This document shows, one piece after another, positions 49,948 through 57,315 of a stretch of DNA of 64,000 nt. The position numbers and the translations under genes were made by a program. Each line of letters opens with the position of its first letter. Position 1 is the first letter of the stretch. The notes beneath the pieces were generated by a model. The model was not told the origin of the DNA and ran no database searches. It saw only the letters and a program-made list of their open reading frames with translations. Source of the DNA: Candidatus Woesearchaeota archaeon (GTDB taxonomy: Archaea > Nanobdellota > Nanobdellia > Woesearchaeales > GW2011-AR4); assembly GCA_016185755.1 (NCBI GenBank), contig JACPMX010000008.1, forward strand, positions 1 through 64,000, in the 5' to 3' direction.

Positions 49948-50540
49948 TGACAGGCTATATTGCTCTTGGAGAGGACACTGCTGCGCACAGAAGCAGAGTC
50001 ATCTGGGATGAAATGATCCGCTTTAGGGGTTTTGGATACGAGCTCAAGACCTTTTTCCAGGGAATAAATCTGGATGATGTTTTAAAACCCGGCTCAGTTG
50101 TTCTTGATATGGGGTGCGGCTATGGCAACACATTAAGTGACATGCTGCGCAAGTTTGACATCGAGGCGCACGGGATTGACTTTAAAAAATACAGGGGAAT
50201 TTTACCTTATCTGGCCCAATTGTTCGGGCAGCACAAAAAAATTAAATTTACAGCAGGAGATTTTGAGCAGCTTCCTTACAGGGACGGGAGTTTTGACTTT
50301 GTTTTTTCATATATGGCAATCCCATACACCAGGGACAAATTGCAGGCAGTGAGGGAGGCTCATAGGGTACTAAGAATTGGGGGGGTTGGAGTTTTGGAAA
50401 TTGAGATGCTGGACGGATATGGTCCGCAAATTAGGCCCCTATTAATGAGGTTGTGGAAAGCCGCCACCATGGTGGGCAGGTTCAAGTCAGAAGCGTGCAA
50501 ACCTCATCATTATGGGCTCCTTGGGCTAGAAATAACCTAA
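49947..50540 (+). CDS. Class I SAM methyltransferase, probably frameshifted
   Basis: A methyltransferase-11-like protein: GSVVLDMGCGYGNTLSDML (motif I), EAHGIDFKKYRG (motif II), FTAGDFEQLPYRDGSFDFVFSYMAIPYTRDKLQAVREAHRVLRIGGVGVLEIEM. It stops at 50540, but another frame continues with LNRIEIQKKADSLLEF and STPVVFSTYKSV to 50653, as expected for a methyltransferase C-terminus. A single-base indel around 50500-50530 would join them. This could be a true pseudogene, a recoding site or a sequencing error. Confidence 0.75.
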   Translation: MTGYIALGEDTAAHRSRVIWDEMIRFRGFGYELKTFFQGINLDDVLKPGSVVLDMGCGYGNTLSDMLRKFDIEAHGIDFKKYRGILPYLAQLFGQHKKIKFTAGDFEQLPYRDGSFDFVFSYMAIPYTRDKLQAVREAHRVLRIGGVGVLEIEMLDGYGPQIRPLLMRLWKAATMVGRFKSEACKPHHYGLLGLEIT

Positions 50541-50688
50541 ACAGAATTGAAATCCAAAAAAAAGCAGATTCTCTTTTGGAGTTTCCAGAATTGTTATTGG
50601 CGCATACTGGAGAGTCAACCCCTGTTGTATTCTCAACATACAAAAGCGTATGACAAAGCTTTAAAAATGCCATATCCCCACTAAGACT

Positions 50689-50916
50689 GCCAAGGTGGCA
50701 GAATCCGGCTATTGCGCTCGCCTCGAAAGCGTGTGTCCGCAAGGACTTCTCGGTTCATCGCAAAAACTGAGAGTTTTTGAGAACTTGGAATTGCAAGTGC
50801 CACTGTCGCATAATCTGGTAGTGCGGCGGTCTCGAAAACCGCTTCCCGAAAGGGATTCTCGGTTCAAATCCGGGCAGTGGCGTTAATTGCAATTCCAAGT
50901 AATCCGGGCCTTGGCG
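50689..50916 (+). tRNA. Outer tRNA-Ser(CGA) interrupted in the T-loop
   Basis: Exon 1 (50689-50757) and exon 2 (50901-50916) assemble into a type II tRNA: acceptor GCCAAGG/CCTTGGC perfect, D-stem GCAG/TTGC, anticodon arm CTCGC-CTCGAAA-GCGTG (one T-T mismatch, anticodon CGA), long variable arm GTCC-GCAA-GGAC, T-stem CTCGG/CCGGG, T-loop TTCA plus AAT making TTCAAAT. The 143-nt insert (50758-50900) between loop positions 57 and 58 holds an 8-bp hairpin (CAAAAACT/AGTTTTTG), a 14-bp inverted repeat pair (50783-50796 and 50887-50900) and, inside it, a complete second tRNA-Ser. Exact boundaries may shift by a base. Confidence 0.85.
50799..50882 (+). tRNA. Inner tRNA-Ser(CGA), nested in the outer tRNA's insert
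   Basis: An uninterrupted type II tRNA: acceptor GCCACTG/CAGTGGC perfect, D-stem GCAT/GTGC, anticodon arm GCGGT-CTCGAAA-ACCGC perfect, variable arm TCCC-GAAA-GGGA, T-stem CTCGG/CCGGG with loop TTCAAAT, discriminator G. It is expected to be functional. It is entirely enclosed by the inverted repeat arms and thus lies within the transcript of the outer tRNA-Ser, with which it shares anticodon and T-arm but not acceptor sequence. Confidence 0.93.
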
Positions 50917-50971
50917 TTCAGGATTTTAAGTAAGTAAATCAATAAACTCAATAATAAAAAATTTCACTAAT

Positions 50972-51979
50972 ATGCCAAAACAAACGATCTCACTGTGCAT
51001 GATAGCCAAGAATGAAGAAAAATACCTGGAGCAATGCCTTGACTCTGTCAAGGACTTAGCTGATGAAATAATCATTGTAGATACTGGAAGCACCGACAAG
51101 ACAAAGGAAATAGCGAAGAAGTTCAATGCAAAAATCATAGACTTCAAGTGGATTGATGATTTTTCCGCTGCAAGGAACGAGAGCCTGAAGCACGCTACAA
51201 AAGACTGGATTCTGGTGCTGGATGCTGACGAGGCTATTGATAAAGAGGATTTGGAAAAAATAAAAAAAGAGATTGAAAATGCCGGAGATATTGCTGGGTT
51301 TTCTATTGAGCAGCGCTCTTATATAAAAGAGTATTTTGAAGGCGCCGTTGGCAACGACTCTGAGTTTGAAGCTTCAAAAAAATATCCATTCTACATTTTG
51401 CACAATCTTGTAAGGCTGTTCAGAAACGGCATAGGGCTTAGTTTCAGGCATAAAGTCCACGAGCTGGTTGAAGACTCAATAAAGGAAAAGGGCTTAAGGT
51501 ATGAAAAAGCGGGAATTATAATTCATCATTTCGGCTCTGTAAAGGAAGCAGGCCTGATAGAGGACAAGGTGGACATGTATTCAAAAATATTGCTCAGGCA
51601 GCTGGAGGATGACCCGGGCAGCGCAAGATACAACTACCAGGCTGCAAGGATGTTTCTTGGAAAAAATGACTTCAGCAATGCATTGAAATACTTTGAAAAA
51701 GCAGCAAAAATAAACCCGAACTACAAGCTTGTATTTTCAGAGATGGCAAAAATCTATCTGCAGATGAATGACAAGAACAGGGCAATAGAAAACTTCAAAA
51801 AAAGCATAAAGCAAAACCCGGACAATCCGTCTCCTGCAAACAACCTTGCCGTTGTTTACATGTCGATTGGCAAGTTTGACAAGGCGAAGGAAATTCTTGA
51901 AGAGCAGCTGAAAAGGCATCCGGAAAACGGGGCTTTGAAGCAGAATCATGAAGAGTGTTTGAAGAATTTGAAAAATTAA
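50972..51979 (+). CDS. GT2 glycosyltransferase with C-terminal TPR repeats
   Basis: A 335-residue protein. Residues 1-240 form a GT2 domain: SLCMIAKNEEKYLEQCLDSVKD, EIIIVDTGSTDKTKEIAKKF and ILVLDADEA (DxD). Residues 240-330 contain TPR repeats (RYNYQAARMFLGKNDFSNALKYFEKAAKINPNY, VFSEMAKIYLQMNDKNRAIENFKKSIKQNPDN, PANNLAVVYMSIGKFDKAKEILEEQLKRHPEN). The domain pairing is known from SunS-like and other bacterial glycosyltransferases; acceptor unknown. The NTP-transferase gene follows with 4 bases between. Confidence 0.88.
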   Translation: MPKQTISLCMIAKNEEKYLEQCLDSVKDLADEIIIVDTGSTDKTKEIAKKFNAKIIDFKWIDDFSAARNESLKHATKDWILVLDADEAIDKEDLEKIKKEIENAGDIAGFSIEQRSYIKEYFEGAVGNDSEFEASKKYPFYILHNLVRLFRNGIGLSFRHKVHELVEDSIKEKGLRYEKAGIIIHHFGSVKEAGLIEDKVDMYSKILLRQLEDDPGSARYNYQAARMFLGKNDFSNALKYFEKAAKINPNYKLVFSEMAKIYLQMNDKNRAIENFKKSIKQNPDNPSPANNLAVVYMSIGKFDKAKEILEEQLKRHPENGALKQNHEECLKNLKN

Positions 51980-51983
51980 TACA

Positions 51984-52793
51984 ATGGAGCCATTAATATT
52001 GATTGCAGCTGCGGGGGAAGGAAAAAGATTATATCCCTTAACTAAAGATACGCCTAAACCATTTGTTGATATTGGAGATGAGAAATTAATCGACAAAGTT
52101 GCAAAAGCTTTGCCCAAGGGAATCAAAAAAGCCGTATTAATAAAGAGAACTAGGAAATTTAAAGGCTTAGAAAGGCATTTAGTGGATAAGTTAGGTTTTC
52201 AAAGCGAAGATATTCTTTACCAAGATAGGATAACTGCTTCACCATATCTACCAGGAAGTCTAAATCTCAGCGAATTGCCATTAGCATACTATTTGGGATT
52301 TTTTCCACCGGCAGTGTCGAGGAATTCAGCAATCATAAGGCAATTTGATCCCATCATCTTTGTCCCAGGAGATATTATTGTGGAAGGGTTAGACTACTTC
52401 GATATGTTAAGATTTCATCACGCCCATGCATCTGATGTTACGATGCCCATGCAAGAAGGTTTTGTAAGGGGAAGCAATACAAGAATCTATAAAATTGAAA
52501 ATGGCATGGTTGTTTCAGCATCACAATATGTGAATCCCCCTCTATCCAAGCAACTTGAAGAAAATGAGAGAGTGTATACGCATGAAGGAACCTATGTTCT
52601 AGGACGACAATTTTTTGATTTACCTTTAAGCAGGTGGTTTAGGAAAGATCATATCACGCCGCCATTTGACGGAGCATACCAAAGTTTGAAGTTTGTTCCT
52701 TATGAGGGCATTTTTGAATGGATTGACATCAGAAACATAGCAAATTTAGCCGCCGCCCGAGCAAGATTTGGAACAGATTTAGAATTTAGATAA
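51984..52793 (+). CDS. Sugar-phosphate nucleotidyltransferase-like protein
   Basis: A 269-residue protein of the NTP-transferase family: LILIAAAGEGKRLYPLTKDTPKPFVDIGDEKLID is the signature nucleotide-binding loop and PFIIVPGD-like segment (IIFVPGDIIVEG) holds the metal aspartate. Product would be an NDP-sugar used by glycosyltransferases, consistent with the adjacent GT2 gene. No left-handed helix domain follows, so it is a minimal form. Codon use is more A/T-rich than in the GT2 gene. Confidence 0.8.
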   Translation: MEPLILIAAAGEGKRLYPLTKDTPKPFVDIGDEKLIDKVAKALPKGIKKAVLIKRTRKFKGLERHLVDKLGFQSEDILYQDRITASPYLPGSLNLSELPLAYYLGFFPPAVSRNSAIIRQFDPIIFVPGDIIVEGLDYFDMLRFHHAHASDVTMPMQEGFVRGSNTRIYKIENGMVVSASQYVNPPLSKQLEENERVYTHEGTYVLGRQFFDLPLSRWFRKDHITPPFDGAYQSLKFVPYEGIFEWIDIRNIANLAAARARFGTDLEFR

Positions 52794-52796
52794 AAC

Positions 52797-53348
52797 TCAT
52801 CTCCACTTTATCGAGCATCCGATTGCAGGGGTCAGCTCAATCATTACTTTTTTGTTGTGGACCATCGCCTCCAGCGCGTTTCTCAGGTCAGTTGTCTGGA
52901 CTGCATTTGCATCTTTTGGGCTGTTGTCAATCCTGCCATGGTACCTTAAAGCCCTGTGGCTGTCAAAGACAAAGCATTCAGGAGTGCACTGGGCGCCATA
53001 GGCATTTGCAGTTTTCTGGTCTTCATCCCTGAGGTAAGGGAAGTTGTGCTTGTGCATCCTGCTGTATTCAACCATCTTGTCAAAGCTGTCTTCCGGATAG
53101 TTGACTTCGTCGTTCGAGTTGATGCCGACAATCTGGACCCCTTTTATGCCGAAATCAGCTTGTATCGCCTTTAGCCTGTCCAGGCTCCCTTGAACATATG
53201 GGCAGTGGTTGCACATGAAGACAATCACAAGGATCATCTTTCCCCTGAAAGAATCAAGAGAGTATGCCTTGCCGTCAGCTCCCGGCAAATTGAAATCAGG
53301 AGCCTTGTCCCCTATTTTCAGCTTTAGGTTCTGAAGATTCGATTCCAT
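52797..53348 (-). CDS. AhpC/TSA-like thioredoxin-fold protein
   Basis: A 183-residue thioredoxin-like protein: [48 protein letters not shown] with a CNHC redox-like motif, then [60 protein letters not shown]. This pattern is typical of a thioredoxin family found in many bacteria (CNHCPYV). Methionine at 53348 is preferred over 53360. Role in redox or peroxide defence assumed. Confidence 0.88.
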   Translation of the reverse strand: MESNLQNLKLKIGDKAPDFNLPGADGKAYSLDSFRGKMILVIVFMCNHCPYVQGSLDRLKAIQADFGIKGVQIVGINSNDEVNYPEDSFDKMVEYSRMHKHNFPYLRDEDQKTANAYGAQCTPECFVFDSHRALRYHGRIDNSPKDANAVQTTDLRNALEAMVHNKKVMIELTPAIGCSIKWR

Positions 53349-53405
53349 GAAAAGCACCAAGCGGCAGTATAGCTTATGGCATATTAAAAGTTTTTGATTA
53401 TGATA

Positions 53406-53496
53406 TGCCGGTGAGGAGATTTGAACTCCCGACGGACACCTTTCAGGCGCAAAAGCCTTATGAGAGTGTCACTCTGCCAGGCTGAGTTACACCGGC
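53406..53496 (-). tRNA. tRNA-Met(CAU), elongator type, with intron
   Basis: On the minus strand: acceptor GCCGGTG/CACCGGC perfect, D-stem ACTC/GAGT, anticodon stem ACACT/GGTGT, T-stem GGGAG/CTCCT with loop TTCAAAT, discriminator A. The 24-nt loop region implies a 17-nt intron after position 37 (with a GGC/GCC hairpin), leaving loop CTCATAA and anticodon CAU. Acceptor and D-arm resemble archaeal elongator tRNA-Met, but agmatidine tRNA-Ile2(CAU) is not excluded. Confidence 0.87.
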
Positions 53497-53534
53497 GACA
53501 GCTCCAAGAACAATACGCTGTTTTAAAAATATTG

Positions 53535-53945
53535 CTAAATGAACTTCTTTATCTTGTCAGCATACTCGTTTATCTCGTTTTCCCCGTATTTCAGGTGGCT
53601 CCACTTTATTCTCAGCCTGTCTTTCTGGAATCTTGGAATCAGGTGGATGTGGGCATGGCCTACAATCTGGCCTGCTTCCTTGCCGTTGTTCATCACCATG
53701 TTAAAGCTGCCGTTGCCAAAGCTCAATGACAACGCCCTTGCAACCTTCTTTGCAGCCTTTATAGTGGCGCATAAGTCATCATCGCCCATCTCAGCCAAAG
53801 TCTGGGCATGATTTTTGGGGACGACAAGGCAGTGCCCCTTGTTGGCCGGCATTATGTCCAGAAATCCTATTACTTTGGAGTCCTCGTAAACCTTGGCTGC
53901 CGGAATCTTGTTGTCTACAATCTTGCAGAAAATGCAGCCTTCCAT
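53535..53945 (-). CDS. HIT-family nucleotide hydrolase
   Basis: A 136-residue histidine triad protein: CIFCKIVDNKIPAAKVYEDSKVIGFLDIMPANKGHCLVVPKNHAQ at the N-terminus, with a zinc-like CxxC, and VGHAHIHLIPRF carrying the H-x-H-x-H motif. Hydrolyses adenosine phosphoramidates or dinucleoside polyphosphates. One base separates it from the phosphodiesterase gene on the same strand. Confidence 0.92.
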   Translation of the reverse strand: MEGCIFCKIVDNKIPAAKVYEDSKVIGFLDIMPANKGHCLVVPKNHAQTLAEMGDDDLCATIKAAKKVARALSLSFGNGSFNMVMNNGKEAGQIVGHAHIHLIPRFQKDRLRIKWSHLKYGENEINEYADKIKKFI

Positions 53946-53946
53946 T

Positions 53947-54426
53947 TTAGATCTTCACGAATTCAAGCTCGTCTTTCTCAGCATCAAGCAGGGCTATCGT
54001 ATGAGGGTAAATCCTGAACAAAGCGCCCGGGTTTATCACCCTTGTCCTGCCGATCCTTTCATCCCTTTTTATATGGGTGTGGCCTGTGAGCACATAGTCA
54101 TATTTATTGCTTTTGATTGCTGCATCAAGCTTTTCCATTTTTGTGCCGTGATAAGCATAAAATTTTTTGTTTTTGTATTCAAACTCTTTTTCATCTGAAA
54201 CTTCTTCCCAGCCAAGCTCTTTGGACTTGCTGTTCAACCCGGCTCTCTCGCCGTCGTTATTGCCGTATACAAATTTCATTTTTAAACCTTTAAAATGCTC
54301 CAGCATCGGCGGGCACACTATGTCCCCGCAGTGCACTGCAAAATCCACTTTCTTTTCCCTGAATACTGCAACAGCTTTTTTTATCCCTTCTTCATTTTCA
54401 TGCGTATCGGATATTATTCCTATCAT
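53947..54426 (-). CDS. YfcE/MJ0936-type phosphodiesterase
   Basis: A 159-residue metallophosphoesterase of the YfcE family. Metal-ligand motifs: IISDTHEN, VHCGDIV, VYGNNDGE and LTGHTHIKR. Archaeal homologues act on cyclic or small phosphodiesters. The start may be at residue 1 or 3 of the frame (54432 or 54426). Operon with the HIT gene. Confidence 0.9.
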   Translation of the reverse strand: MIGIISDTHENEEGIKKAVAVFREKKVDFAVHCGDIVCPPMLEHFKGLKMKFVYGNNDGERAGLNSKSKELGWEEVSDEKEFEYKNKKFYAYHGTKMEKLDAAIKSNKYDYVLTGHTHIKRDERIGRTRVINPGALFRIYPHTIALLDAEKDELEFVKI

Positions 54427-54543
54427 TTTCACTGCAATAAACTAGCCAGTTTTTTAATGTCCCTGTTTGCAACATGGGTGTAAATCTGCGTGGCATGATT
54501 TACTTGAAAGCGTACTTAAATATTTTTGTGTTTGGCAATGCAG

Positions 54544-55374
54544 CTACATTATCGGCAGGCTGTCAATCGGGCTTTTTGTGCCAATCATTTTGGGAGATGC
54601 AATATGAAGGTATACCATTGTTGTTTCTGCGCTGCTGTGCCCCAGCAATGACTGGACTTCTGCCACGCTGCTTCCGTTCTCTATGAGGTGGGTTGAAAAG
54701 CTGTGCCGCAAAGTGTGCGGATGGGCGTGCTTGGCTATTTTTGCGTTTTTAACGGCATTTTTTATTACGGATCTTACGGACGCTGTTGTAAGGTGGCCAT
54801 TAAATCCCCTAAAAAGATAAGAACCAGATGATGTGCATTCTTTTGAAATGTATGAAGCCAGATCTTCCTTGATGCTCTCTGCTATGACAAACATCCTGTC
54901 CTTGTTGCCTTTGCCGTGCCTCACCCACCCATAGCCATTTTTGATGTCAAGATTTTCCGGCTTAAGGTGAACAAGCTCGCTCACCCTCAATCCTGCAGAA
55001 TACATCAGCTTTGCCATAAGCCTGTGCTTAGGATTGCTTATTGAATTGAGCAGCCTTGCAATTTCTTCTTTGGTTAAAACTATTGGCAGTGATTTAGGGG
55101 TTTTTGAGTATCTTATATTGACCATTAACAGCCGGTTTAAGGTGCTGCCATAAAAAAACTTCAATGCGTTTAAGTTTACATTAATTGTGTTGCCGCATGC
55201 GCCTTTCCCAATCATGATGTCAAGGTAGGACTTGATATCGGCCTTCTTGATTTCATTTGGCTCCTTTTTGCACCAATTGAAGAATTTTCTGACGCAATAC
55301 CGGTAAGTCCTTATTGTTTTGTGGCTTAATCCCCTCCTAAGCCCTTCTTTCCTTATCAATTCAGGTATATCCAT
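54544..55374 (-). CDS. Tyrosine recombinase at the head of the cassette array
   Basis: A 276-residue phage-integrase family recombinase. N-terminal SAM-like domain: RRGLSHKTIRTYRYCVRKFFNWCKKEP. Catalytic domain with all key residues: arginine in YSAGLRVSELVHL, lysine in HGKGNKDR, HxxR in HPHTLRHSFSTHL, histidine in LGHSSAETTMVYLH and the following tyrosine. The ending KSPIDSL recalls integron and Bacteroidetes-type integrases, but the IntI-specific insert is not seen; archaeal XerA is a close alternative. The gene is transcribed away from the array, with its 5' end about 200 bases from the first core site, as in integrons. Confidence 0.92.
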   Translation of the reverse strand: MDIPELIRKEGLRRGLSHKTIRTYRYCVRKFFNWCKKEPNEIKKADIKSYLDIMIGKGACGNTINVNLNALKFFYGSTLNRLLMVNIRYSKTPKSLPIVLTKEEIARLLNSISNPKHRLMAKLMYSAGLRVSELVHLKPENLDIKNGYGWVRHGKGNKDRMFVIAESIKEDLASYISKECTSSGSYLFRGFNGHLTTASVRSVIKNAVKNAKIAKHAHPHTLRHSFSTHLIENGSSVAEVQSLLGHSSAETTMVYLHIASPKMIGTKSPIDSLPIM

Positions 55375-55592
55375 CTTGACCTCGTTAAAGCCATAGTGCG
55401 CTTAAGGTTTAAATAATTCACACAGAGGTGTCCAGTGTCCAGTGGTTATTTACAATATAGAAAATATTAACATCATTCGTTTCATAACTTTACAATGGAT
55501 ACGGAAAATCATGTCATGGGCAATCAAATCCAGGACAATCAAGCCCTATAACCCTAAAATCCAAAGACTTTAGGTTATATACTGTTATACGC
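55375..55592. other. attI-like region and core site A
   Basis: Between the recombinase start and the first cassette. It holds the direct repeat TGTCCAG-TGTCCAG (near 55427-55440), a hairpin TATAACC(C)TAAA / TTTAGGTTATA with one bulged base (55548-55580), and then the right arm TTATACGC (55585-55592) that starts cassette 1. The hairpin directly left of the arm matches the layout at sites B to E, so this is the likely primary insertion site. No protein gene is seen. Confidence 0.5.
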
Positions 55593-55657
55593 AATTTTTG
55601 AGTCGGCCTATTTTTTGGATTGGGCAAGAATTATTACTACTGCTTAAAGGTAAAAAT

Positions 55658-55673
55658 TAGAAAGATTTAAATA
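55658..55673 (+). promoter_or_regulatory. BRE/TATA promoter of cassette 1 gene
   Basis: TAGAAAGATTTAAATA is followed about 28 bases later by the ATG at 55696, indicating that the cassette gene brings its own promoter and is probably leaderless. Confidence 0.7.
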
Positions 55674-55695
55674 CTCAAAATACATCCCACTCGGT

Positions 55696-56022
55696 ATGGT
55701 TAGTCTTGAAAACAAAATAAAAATATTAGGATTTGGTACTGCTGCAGTCGGTACAGGCTTAGCAGCTGCCGGAGTAGCGAATGTTTCTGATGTTAAAGGG
55801 GTTAATGAACTTTTAACAGTTACTGGTGGACAATTAATTGGAGCAGGTTTAGTTTGGGCTTACATTCCTAGAATGACTAGTAGACCAATCCCAAAATGGG
55901 TAGAAAAACCAGCAGATAAAGTGATTTATGTGTTTGATAAGGGTCTTGATTATTTGGACCGTGCTTTGGATTATGTTGATAGAAACTTGGATGGGGATCA
56001 TTCTTCAACCCAAACCAAATAA
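55696..56022 (+). CDS. Cassette 1 membrane protein
   Basis: A 108-residue protein with two hydrophobic segments (ILGFGTAAVGTGLAAAGVANV and LLTVTGGQLIGAGLVWAYI) and a charged C-terminal helix with repeats of LDYLDRALDYVDRNLD, an aspartate-rich amphipathic pattern. No family recognised. It is the sole gene of cassette 1, flanked by TTTTTGAGTCGGCC (55595-55608) and its exact reverse complement (56078-56091). Confidence 0.7.
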   Translation: MVSLENKIKILGFGTAAVGTGLAAAGVANVSDVKGVNELLTVTGGQLIGAGLVWAYIPRMTSRPIPKWVEKPADKVIYVFDKGLDYLDRALDYVDRNLDGDHSSTQTK

Positions 56023-56077
56023 AAAATAATTCTTGCCCTTTCTTCTTTTACTTTATTGAACTTCGTTCTTGATTAAC

Positions 56078-56153
56078 GGCCGACTCAAAAACTTTGCTTC
56101 GCAACCTCATTGCATTCTCCTTTCAGTCGGGGCGTATAACAGGAATTAAATGC
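56078..56153. other. Cassette junction site B
   Basis: Cassette 1 right end plus core. GGCCGACTCAAAAA (56078-56091) mirrors the cassette's left end; a TTGC-TTC-GCAA hairpin and CCGACT/AGTCGG pairing follow. The core has left arm GCGTATAA (56132-56139), spacer CAGGAA and right arm TTAAATGC (56146-56153). The left arm is the complement of the cassette 1 start arm; the right arm is that of cassette 2. Confidence 0.6.
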
Positions 56154-56298
56154 AATTTTTGAATTACTAAAACGACGAGGGGGATTTTCGACGACGTAAA
56201 AGGGCACACTCTTATTGTGCTTCGCACTTTATTTTTTAATAGAAAGAATTTTGGGCTTGTAATAATTAACTCTACAAAGGAACTAACTTTTATTGACA

Positions 56299-57315
56299 TT
56301 AAGCAGTATCTAACGCAATCAATGCTGTACACCTATCACGAAGAATCGTATAATTTATTTTATCACAATCTAAAAAAGATTTTTGTGATTTAGCAAATTC
56401 AAAAAAACAAAGATTAGAATGTTCACTATTGTCTTTACAAATTGAGGAGTTTTTATTTTTAATAGCCAAACATGAAATTTTATATCCTTCATATTCTAAT
56501 AAGTCGCACTTGCTAAATGTCTTTTTAGTGCTAATTTCCTTTAATAAACATTCATCTTTGTTGACAGAACAATCTGAATAATTAAGATTATAATAAGTTT
56601 TAGCTGGAGCGCCAATTCCGAAGATTCCTGTAACCTCATCAAAGCAAAATGCTCCAGCGCATAAAATGTCAGTGTCACCTTTTATATTACCATAACATAT
56701 TTCTTTATAGGTTTTATTCTCTGTTGCAGACATAAATTTATTGTGCTTTTGCATCAAAGTGTTATAATATCTAGTGTCCATCTCTTTCAATCTTACATCA
56801 GGCGGGTCGCGTAGAATTCTTTTGTTTATATTTATTTTATCACAGAATGAGGTGTTTTTGGTAAAATAAGCGAAATTGAAGTAGCAATCTCCTCTTAAAT
56901 CATTGCCTAATATATCATCACACAAAATAGATTTGTTCAAAATGAAAGAAAAATCATAATAACAGCCATCACGTTCCTCGCCTGTTAAGAGATTACAATA
57001 ATCTAGTTTTTTTGTTATTTTTGCCACATCAATTATGCAACCTCCAATTTTGCATAATGAGATATTTAATTTTTTAAGACCAACATCATGGTAACAATTA
57101 ACTTTAATATAGTCAGTAGTAATTTTTTCACAATATTCATAAGTTATGTTAACCCCATTCTCAATCTTAATAGGATTTGGTTTGATTTCCAAAGTTAGAT
57201 TAATATTACTAGAAACGACAGGTTCATTTTTTGGAGTTGTACAGCTTACCAAAAATAGTAATGCAATAACTAATAATATATTCCATTTTATTCTTCTATC
57301 CAAAATACTAATCAT
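56299..57315 (-). CDS. Cysteine-rich repeat lipoprotein (cassette 2)
   Basis: A 338-residue secreted lipoprotein with signal ILLVIALLFLVSC (lipobox LVSC). The body consists of repeats around C-x5-6-RD-x-CY/F-x-x-FA (GEERDGCYYDFSFI, NDLRGDCYFNFAYF, CAGAFCFDEVTG, HSNLCFFEFAK, LRDRCTALIA), giving over 20 cysteines. Such repeats occur in many uncharacterised DPANN surface proteins. It overlaps the upstream membrane protein gene by 8 bases on the minus strand. AT-rich, unlike the chromosomal core genes. Confidence 0.72.
   Translation of the reverse strand: MISILDRRIKWNILLVIALLFLVSCTTPKNEPVVSSNINLTLEIKPNPIKIENGVNITYEYCEKITTDYIKVNCYHDVGLKKLNISLCKIGGCIIDVAKITKKLDYCNLLTGEERDGCYYDFSFILNKSILCDDILGNDLRGDCYFNFAYFTKNTSFCDKININKRILRDPPDVRLKEMDTRYYNTLMQKHNKFMSATENKTYKEICYGNIKGDTDILCAGAFCFDEVTGIFGIGAPAKTYYNLNYSDCSVNKDECLLKEISTKKTFSKCDLLEYEGYKISCLAIKNKNSSICKDNSEHSNLCFFEFAKSQKSFLDCDKINYTILRDRCTALIALDTA

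Noticed and set aside
50689-50790. Reading the first tRNA-Ser as a short degenerate gene ending at ACTTGG near 50788, in tandem with the second
   Set aside because: That gives only a 5-bp acceptor and no proper T-arm, while using CCTTGGC at 50909 gives a perfect 7-bp acceptor, a T-stem and a canonical 7-nt T-loop.
53406-53496. Initiator tRNA-Met
   Set aside because: Acceptor GCCGGTG and the D-arm resemble elongator tRNAs; archaeal initiators usually start AGC.
54544-55374. Calling the recombinase IntI and the sites attC
   Set aside because: The IntI-specific insert between the first arginine region and the HxxR box is absent, and the sites do not show R-L hairpin boxes ending in GTTRRRY; integron-like is the most that can be supported.
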